Below are positions 60,072 to 64,000 of a stretch of DNA of 64,000 nucleotides, one piece after another (position 1 is the stretch's first letter; each line of letters starts with the position of its first letter). The DNA is from Variovorax sp. DXTD-1 (GTDB lineage: Bacteria; Pseudomonadota; Gammaproteobacteria; Burkholderiales; Burkholderiaceae_C), in NCBI RefSeq assembly GCF_003984625.1, contig NZ_RWKH01000015.1, positions 87,995-151,994 of the forward strand. Direction: 5' to 3'. Under the pieces are notes generated by a model. That model saw nothing but the letters and a program-made list of their open reading frames with translations. It did not search any database and had not been told where the DNA came from. The position numbers were made by a program, and so were the translations under genes.

Positions 60072-61421
60072 ATGAATAACTTCTCTCGGCTCGCTAAACC
60101 GGAAGAGGCAAGTTCTTACCTTCCTCACTTTTCACGTTCGCTGGCGGAAAAATCTGCCCGAAGGTTAACAGCGATGCCGCTGTTTTCTGAGAAGGATTAC
60201 CGTGAAATGCATCCGGGTGCAGTTGATGGTAGCGACGGCGACACCTTCTATCACGCGCTCTGCTATGGTGCTCCGCAAGGAGCGCCTCTATTCAAACCTG
60301 AACAGATCGCGCGTTCGCTAGCGAATGCGTCCGATTCATCAACCGATGAATCGTCACCCGCCGCTCCGGTTGTGTCATCCTTCCACGATCGCGCCGGGGC
60401 ATTCAGAGCGCAATATCCCCACGCATCGGTCTACGTAAGTTCGTTAGGCAATACGTTCATGAAGGAAATTGCGGGAGATCTCGCACTTGATCTGCGGCGC
60501 GCCGGCCTGGATGTTGTCATACAAGATGAGAACTCGGATATAGCCAGCATGCCGCCTCTGAGTATCGTGGTAGCTCCTCACGAATTCTTTACTCTGGGTG
60601 TGGGGAAAGAGTGGATGAGGGATGCCGTGGTCTCGGCCTCATTCGTCTACAACACCGAACAGCTGCATACCCCCTGGTTTGCAAAGGCAATGCCCGCAAT
60701 CGTGGCGTCACAGGGTGTGTTTGATATTTCACCACAGGCTGCCCATCTGTTCGGGGAAGCGGGAATACCTGCCATGCACCTCGAGCCTGGTGCAACACTG
60801 CAGACTCGCTGGCTCGAGGATGAGGATATGGATCATCCCCTCGTCGACGCACTCCCAACGAATGCTAAGGGCCAGATTTTTAATCCGCGCGCATGGACCG
60901 GGCGTCCAATCGATGTTTCCTTTTTTGGAAGCGAAAGCGCGCGGAGAGAGTCTTTTTTTGGGCGCAATGCGGCGACGTTTGCAAAGCTGTCCTCATTTAT
61001 CTACTACCGTCGACAGTGGCATGGACCAATTCTTGACTATACGGAAGGCAGATCGCTAACCCGTCTAGCCGGCCATGTAGCAGGTCATTCAAAAATCAGT
61101 CTTAACATTCATCGTGACGAGTTTCCCTATTTCGAATGGCATCGAATGGTGAGGCAGGGCATGGCGTCCGGAGCGCTTGTTGTTACCGATCCATGTTTGC
61201 CTCATCCGCATCTGCGGCCTGGGGAGCATTTTTTTGAGGAAGAAGCTCGCCATATTCCCAATCTACTGGAATGGCTGATCTTCGATGTCGATGGGCAGCG
61301 CGATGCACAGAGGGTATTGAAGAACACGGCTGACCTTCTGTCGAGCAATGAAGCCAACTTTGTCCGAACCGACGCCATGCTTTCGTTTCTTTCCAAGCAA
61401 CTGGGTGGAACCGGACCATGA
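60072..61421 (+). CDS. CgeB-like glycosyltransferase, 449 aa
   Basis: The N-terminal part has FSEKDYREMHPGAVDGSDGD and TFYHALCYGAPQGAPLF, the DY-x-x-x-xP-D-x-x-x-x-x-x-x-x-x-HY-x-x-x-G-x-x-x-G-x-x-F motif that precedes glycosyltransferase domains in surface-glycan loci. The C-terminal domain resembles CgeB/GT1-like transferases: SKISLNIHRDEFPYFEWHRM, VRQGMASGALVVTDPCLPHP and RPGEHFFEEEARHI. No signal or membrane segment is seen. The stop overlaps the next gene by 4 bases. The sugar and acceptor are unknown. Confidence 0.75.
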   Translation: MNNFSRLAKPEEASSYLPHFSRSLAEKSARRLTAMPLFSEKDYREMHPGAVDGSDGDTFYHALCYGAPQGAPLFKPEQIARSLANASDSSTDESSPAAPVVSSFHDRAGAFRAQYPHASVYVSSLGNTFMKEIAGDLALDLRRAGLDVVIQDENSDIASMPPLSIVVAPHEFFTLGVGKEWMRDAVVSASFVYNTEQLHTPWFAKAMPAIVASQGVFDISPQAAHLFGEAGIPAMHLEPGATLQTRWLEDEDMDHPLVDALPTNAKGQIFNPRAWTGRPIDVSFFGSESARRESFFGRNAATFAKLSSFIYYRRQWHGPILDYTEGRSLTRLAGHVAGHSKISLNIHRDEFPYFEWHRMVRQGMASGALVVTDPCLPHPHLRPGEHFFEEEARHIPNLLEWLIFDVDGQRDAQRVLKNTADLLSSNEANFVRTDAMLSFLSKQLGGTGP

Positions 61422-62194
61422 ATGTGCGAACATCGCCCCGGCTGGTGCCCTTCGAGATCGTCTTCGAAAAAACCAATCGAGCGGGGCCAGCCAAGGACGG
61501 GATTACAGTTGCTGTAAGTCTGTTCAACTACGCCCGATTTGTTGTTGAGTGCCTGGATTCGATCGCTCGGCAAACGCATCCGCGCATCGAGTTGATCGTC
61601 GTGGACGATCACTCCGAGAAGGACGACTCAGTCGCGGTGGCTCGACACTGGATGGAGCAGAACAGCCACCGGTTCGATCGGACCTCGCTGCTTAGGCACA
61701 CGCGCAACCAAGGGTTGGCGGAGGCTCGGAACACTGCGTTTGAACACGCGCGGACGGATCCTGTATTCGTTATCGACGCTGACAACCAGATCTACCCTCG
61801 CGCGCTTGCCCGCTTGTTCGGGCCAATCGAACACCGAGAGTTCGATGCTGCATACACCCAGATCGAATTGTTTGGAGATCAAAGCGGCCTCGGATATGCA
61901 GATGTCTGGAGCAAGAGTTTTTTTAGGGCCGGCAATTATGTTGACGCCATGGCGCTGATCTCCAAGCGCTCGTGGCGTCAAGCTGGCGGATACACCCACA
62001 TCGAAGGTGGCTGGGAAGATTTCGACTTCTGGTGCAAGTTTGTCGACAAGGGAATGCGGGCACTGTACTTGCCAGAGATTCTGTGTAGATACCGGGTCCA
62101 CGGCACTTCGATGCTTCGCACCGATACGGTTGGCGCAACTCCCAGGCTCAAGATCGAACTTACCATGCGCCATCCCTGGCTTCATCTCAGGTGA
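61418..62194 (+). CDS. Family 2 glycosyltransferase (GT-A fold), 258 aa
   Basis: The GT-A core is DGITVAVSLFNYARFVVECL, then THPRIELIVVDDHSEKDDSV and LLRHTRNQGLAEARNTAF, with the DxD-like metal site in VFVIDADNQIYPRALARLFG. The catalytic acid region is ALISKRSWRQAGGYTHIEGG followed by WEDFDFWCKFVDKGMRALYL, the ED motif of GT2. The end includes CRYRVHGTSMLRTDT. It starts inside the CgeB-like gene's stop. Its role is probably chain extension or decoration of an exopolysaccharide, O-antigen or glycoprotein. Confidence 0.87.
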   Translation: MNVRTSPRLVPFEIVFEKTNRAGPAKDGITVAVSLFNYARFVVECLDSIARQTHPRIELIVVDDHSEKDDSVAVARHWMEQNSHRFDRTSLLRHTRNQGLAEARNTAFEHARTDPVFVIDADNQIYPRALARLFGPIEHREFDAAYTQIELFGDQSGLGYADVWSKSFFRAGNYVDAMALISKRSWRQAGGYTHIEGGWEDFDFWCKFVDKGMRALYLPEILCRYRVHGTSMLRTDTVGATPRLKIELTMRHPWLHLR

Positions 62195-62393
62195 CTGCAA
62201 GGTCAGCGAGTTGCGTGAGGGGATGCAGGTCGCTGCTCTTGTTGCTTTTCTTCGACTTCGCGGCTTTCGAGGCGGCGTGCATAGCTGGTTGGCGTGAAGC
62301 TGCTCTGCGCACCGCCGTTAAGATCGCCACCTCTTCAAGCCCCGCATGCCGAGGGATTTCCTGTAGTCGAATAAAGAGGGGGCGAAGCGCCAC

Positions 62394-63812
62394 ATGGCCA
62401 ATGCGTCGATCGCAAGCGTGACACCGGTCCCGGCTTCGGCTGACGAGGCCGAATCGTGGGTGCGCGGCGAGCTGATCCGCAGCCTGATGCGCTCCGCGCG
62501 CGGCTCCTACATCGTGTCGGCGGCGCTCATGCCGTTGATGGTCGGCCTGAACTGGAGCTACGTGCCCCACTGGGAGCTGCTCACGTGGCTTGCCTTCGGC
62601 TTTGCTGCCACGGGTTTCCGCGCCTGGGGGGGGCGGGTCTATGCGGTGCGCTACGCCGGCCGGAGCGCCGCGGCGCAACTGCAGTTCACCGAGCGCTACG
62701 GCTTCGTGTGGAGCACCAGCGCCATCGTGTGGGGCGCATCGATCCTGCTGTTCTTCGAGCGCACGCCACAGGTCAATCAGTTCATGAGCTGGCTCATCGT
62801 GGCTGGCGTGGGCACGTTCCCGCTCAACGGGCTGGCGCTGCACCCGCCGCTGCTCAAGCGCTACGTCAACACCCTGTTCATCACCATGCTCGGTGCGGTG
62901 TTGATCCGGCTGGTGAGCATCAACATCGTGGAGCCGCATTTCCAGTACGGCTACCTGATGCCGATCCTGCCGATCCTGCATTGGTTCTTGCTGCTGCGGG
63001 CCGGCCGCCATATTCACGAAACGGCGCGCAACAGCCTGGAGCTGCTGTTCCACAACCACATCCTGATCAAGTCGCTCACGCAGCAGCGGCAGGCCGCGGT
63101 GGCTGCCGTGGCCATGAAGAACCGCTTTCTCGCGAGCGCCGCGCACGACATGCGCCAGCCGGTATTGGCGCTCTCGCTCTACGCCGATTGGCTGCGCAAC
63201 GAGCCCGAACTGGTGCTGGAACTCGCGCCGAAGATCGTTCGCGCCACGCACGCGGTGAATGCGCTGTTCGATTCGATGTTCGACCTGGCGCGCATCGATT
63301 CAGGCCAAGTGCGCTTGCACATCGAGCGTGTGGACGTGGCAGAACTTCTGCACGACCTCGAGCTGCAGTACCGCCCGGTCGCTGAAAGCCGGGGGCTCGA
63401 TTTCCGCGTGCACGTGACGGAAGGCAGCTTTCTGACCGACCCCATTCGCGTGCGCCGCATGATCGGCAACCTGATCGCAAATGCCATCAAGTACACCTCC
63501 GACGGCGGCGTGCTGCTCGCTTCGCGGCAAACGCGCGAGGGCATGCGCATCGAGGTGTGGGACACCGGCATCGGCATTGCCCCCGAACACCTGCGCGACG
63601 TTTTCCTGGAGTTCTACAAGGTGGCCGACCATGCCGGCACGTCCGACGGCTTCGGCCTGGGCCTGGCCATCGTCGCCCGGCTCTCCCACGTGCTCGGCCA
63701 CCCCGTCAGCGTGCGCTCGCGCCTCGGAAGCGGCAGCGTGTTCCGAGTCGCACTGCACGACGCCGACGAAGCCGTGGCCCAAGCCCGCGTCAGCGCCTCC
63801 GGCGGCGGCTGA
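62394..63812 (+). CDS. Membrane sensor histidine kinase, 472 aa
   Basis: About six hydrophobic segments in the first 205 residues (MPLMVGLNWSYVPHWELLTW, FMSWLIVAGVGTFPLNGLAL, FITMLGAVLIRLVSINIV) form the sensor. A linker, then the H-box MKNRFLASAAHDMRQPVLAL (His near residue 249) starts the HisKA domain. The N-box is RMIGNLIANAIKYTSDG, the G1 region VWDTGIGIAPEHLRD and the G2 region SDGFGLGLAIVARLS. No receiver domain and no adjacent response regulator gene are seen, so it may be an orphan kinase. The stop is followed by a terminator. Confidence 0.9.
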   Translation: MANASIASVTPVPASADEAESWVRGELIRSLMRSARGSYIVSAALMPLMVGLNWSYVPHWELLTWLAFGFAATGFRAWGGRVYAVRYAGRSAAAQLQFTERYGFVWSTSAIVWGASILLFFERTPQVNQFMSWLIVAGVGTFPLNGLALHPPLLKRYVNTLFITMLGAVLIRLVSINIVEPHFQYGYLMPILPILHWFLLLRAGRHIHETARNSLELLFHNHILIKSLTQQRQAAVAAVAMKNRFLASAAHDMRQPVLALSLYADWLRNEPELVLELAPKIVRATHAVNALFDSMFDLARIDSGQVRLHIERVDVAELLHDLELQYRPVAESRGLDFRVHVTEGSFLTDPIRVRRMIGNLIANAIKYTSDGGVLLASRQTREGMRIEVWDTGIGIAPEHLRDVFLEFYKVADHAGTSDGFGLGLAIVARLSHVLGHPVSVRSRLGSGSVFRVALHDADEAVAQARVSASGGG

Positions 63813-63832
63813 GCACCCGGCTGCAGCCAAAA

Positions 63833-63854
63833 AAAACCGCGCCAGCGCGGTTTT
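63833..63854. terminator. Intrinsic terminator after the sensor kinase
   Basis: AAAACCGCGC-CA-GCGCGGTTTT, a 10-bp perfect stem ending in TTTT, 20 bases after the kinase stop. With A- and T-runs on the two arms it can work in both directions. Confidence 0.8.
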
Positions 63855-63896
63855 CAGCAGCCAACAAATTCGCCCCGGTCCCCTTTCAGAAACACC

Positions 63897-64000
63897 GAGG
63901 AACCGGCTTCGCCGGGCCTCTGGTGTTGCCCCCGGTAGGGGGAAGGAGAAGCGCACGAAGTGCGCGGAGCCTGGGGGCGAGCCTCAGTCTCGAGACTAGT
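63897..64000. repeat. Dispersed intergenic repeat, copy 2
   Basis: Matches copy 1 near 12.5 kb in the order CCGGC...GCCGG stem, GTTGCCCCC, GCACGAAGTGCGCGGA (63953-63968) and GGGCGAGCC. It ends at the window edge with the palindrome AGTCTCGAGACT. GCGCAC and GTGCGC pair as a hairpin. It lies just 3' of the kinase terminator, as expected for an intergenic dispersed repeat. Confidence 0.62.

Noticed and set aside
59289..62400. Search for a direct repeat of the tRNA-Ser 3' end that would mark an integration site
   Set aside because: No copy of the last 18-20 bases of the tRNA was found up to the kinase gene, and no integrase is present.

Overview
The window looks like the chromosome of a high-GC betaproteobacterium of the order Burkholderiales, most like Comamonadaceae and Variovorax in gene content and protein flavour. 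The evidence is the very high third-position GC, the neighbourhood of ScpA and DUF3460, the linked cyoABCD, SURF1 and RegBA-type genes, two formate dehydrogenases, and dispersed intergenic repeats. The genus is inferred from gene content, not from a marker gene. I see no rRNA, CRISPR array, phage or transposase. One tRNA gene is present.

Region 1 (1-14.7 kb) is mixed housekeeping. It holds the start of scpA, a DUF3460 gene, two small lipoproteins, a SulP anion transporter, metG, a left-handed beta-helix acyl/nucleotidyltransferase-like protein, an NAD-type isocitrate dehydrogenase, a DUF2233 glycosidase, yceH, a zinc-ribbon membrane protein and a PhyH-type dioxygenase. A divergent redoxin/tetR pair with a clear palindromic operator follows. 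After that come a patatin phospholipase, apbC (Mrp) and a LysR regulator.

Region 2 (14.8-33.0 kb) is a formate and molybdenum block. The LysR regulator is followed by a soluble NAD-linked formate dehydrogenase, made of an FdsG-FdsB fusion and FdsA. Next are a short ModE-like regulator and the molybdate importer modBAC. Then come maturation and electron-transfer genes (DUF3305, DUF3306, a poly-ferredoxin, a TorD-type chaperone and a small Tat-signal protein). They are followed by a membrane-bound periplasmic formate dehydrogenase (fdhABC), a short lipoprotein and a secreted Ala/Pro-rich protein inserted in that operon, and fdhD. Together these genes import molybdate, insert sulfurated Mo-bisPGD, and oxidise formate both in the cytoplasm (to NADH) and in the periplasm (to quinone). 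Most genes overlap by 4 nt or abut, so translation is probably coupled.

Region 3 (33.1-45.4 kb) holds a large FtsX-type permease and an OLD-like ATPase that stops where its TOPRIM nuclease domain should begin. It also has slyX, a large inverted repeat, and a hemolysin III gene broken by an in-frame amber codon. A minus-strand respiratory operon follows: cyoABCD (bo3-type quinol oxidase), SURF1 and a RegB/RegA-type redox two-component system.

Region 4 (45.4-59.3 kb) contains an MHS-type transporter, a HAD phosphatase, a polar amino-acid ABC importer with a 2OG-Fe(II) oxygenase gene behind it, and a truncated haemoglobin next to an FAD ferredoxin reductase. It continues with a Smr protein, radC, an SlpA-type FKBP, ispH, a serine/threonine dehydratase, a VOC protein, serS and tRNA-Ser(CGA).

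Region 5 (59.3-62.2 kb), directly 3' of the tRNA, is visibly richer in A+T. It holds three surface-glycan genes (a coiled-coil protein, a CgeB-like glycosyltransferase and a GT2 glycosyltransferase) and looks horizontally acquired. The window ends with a membrane sensor kinase, its terminator and a dispersed repeat.
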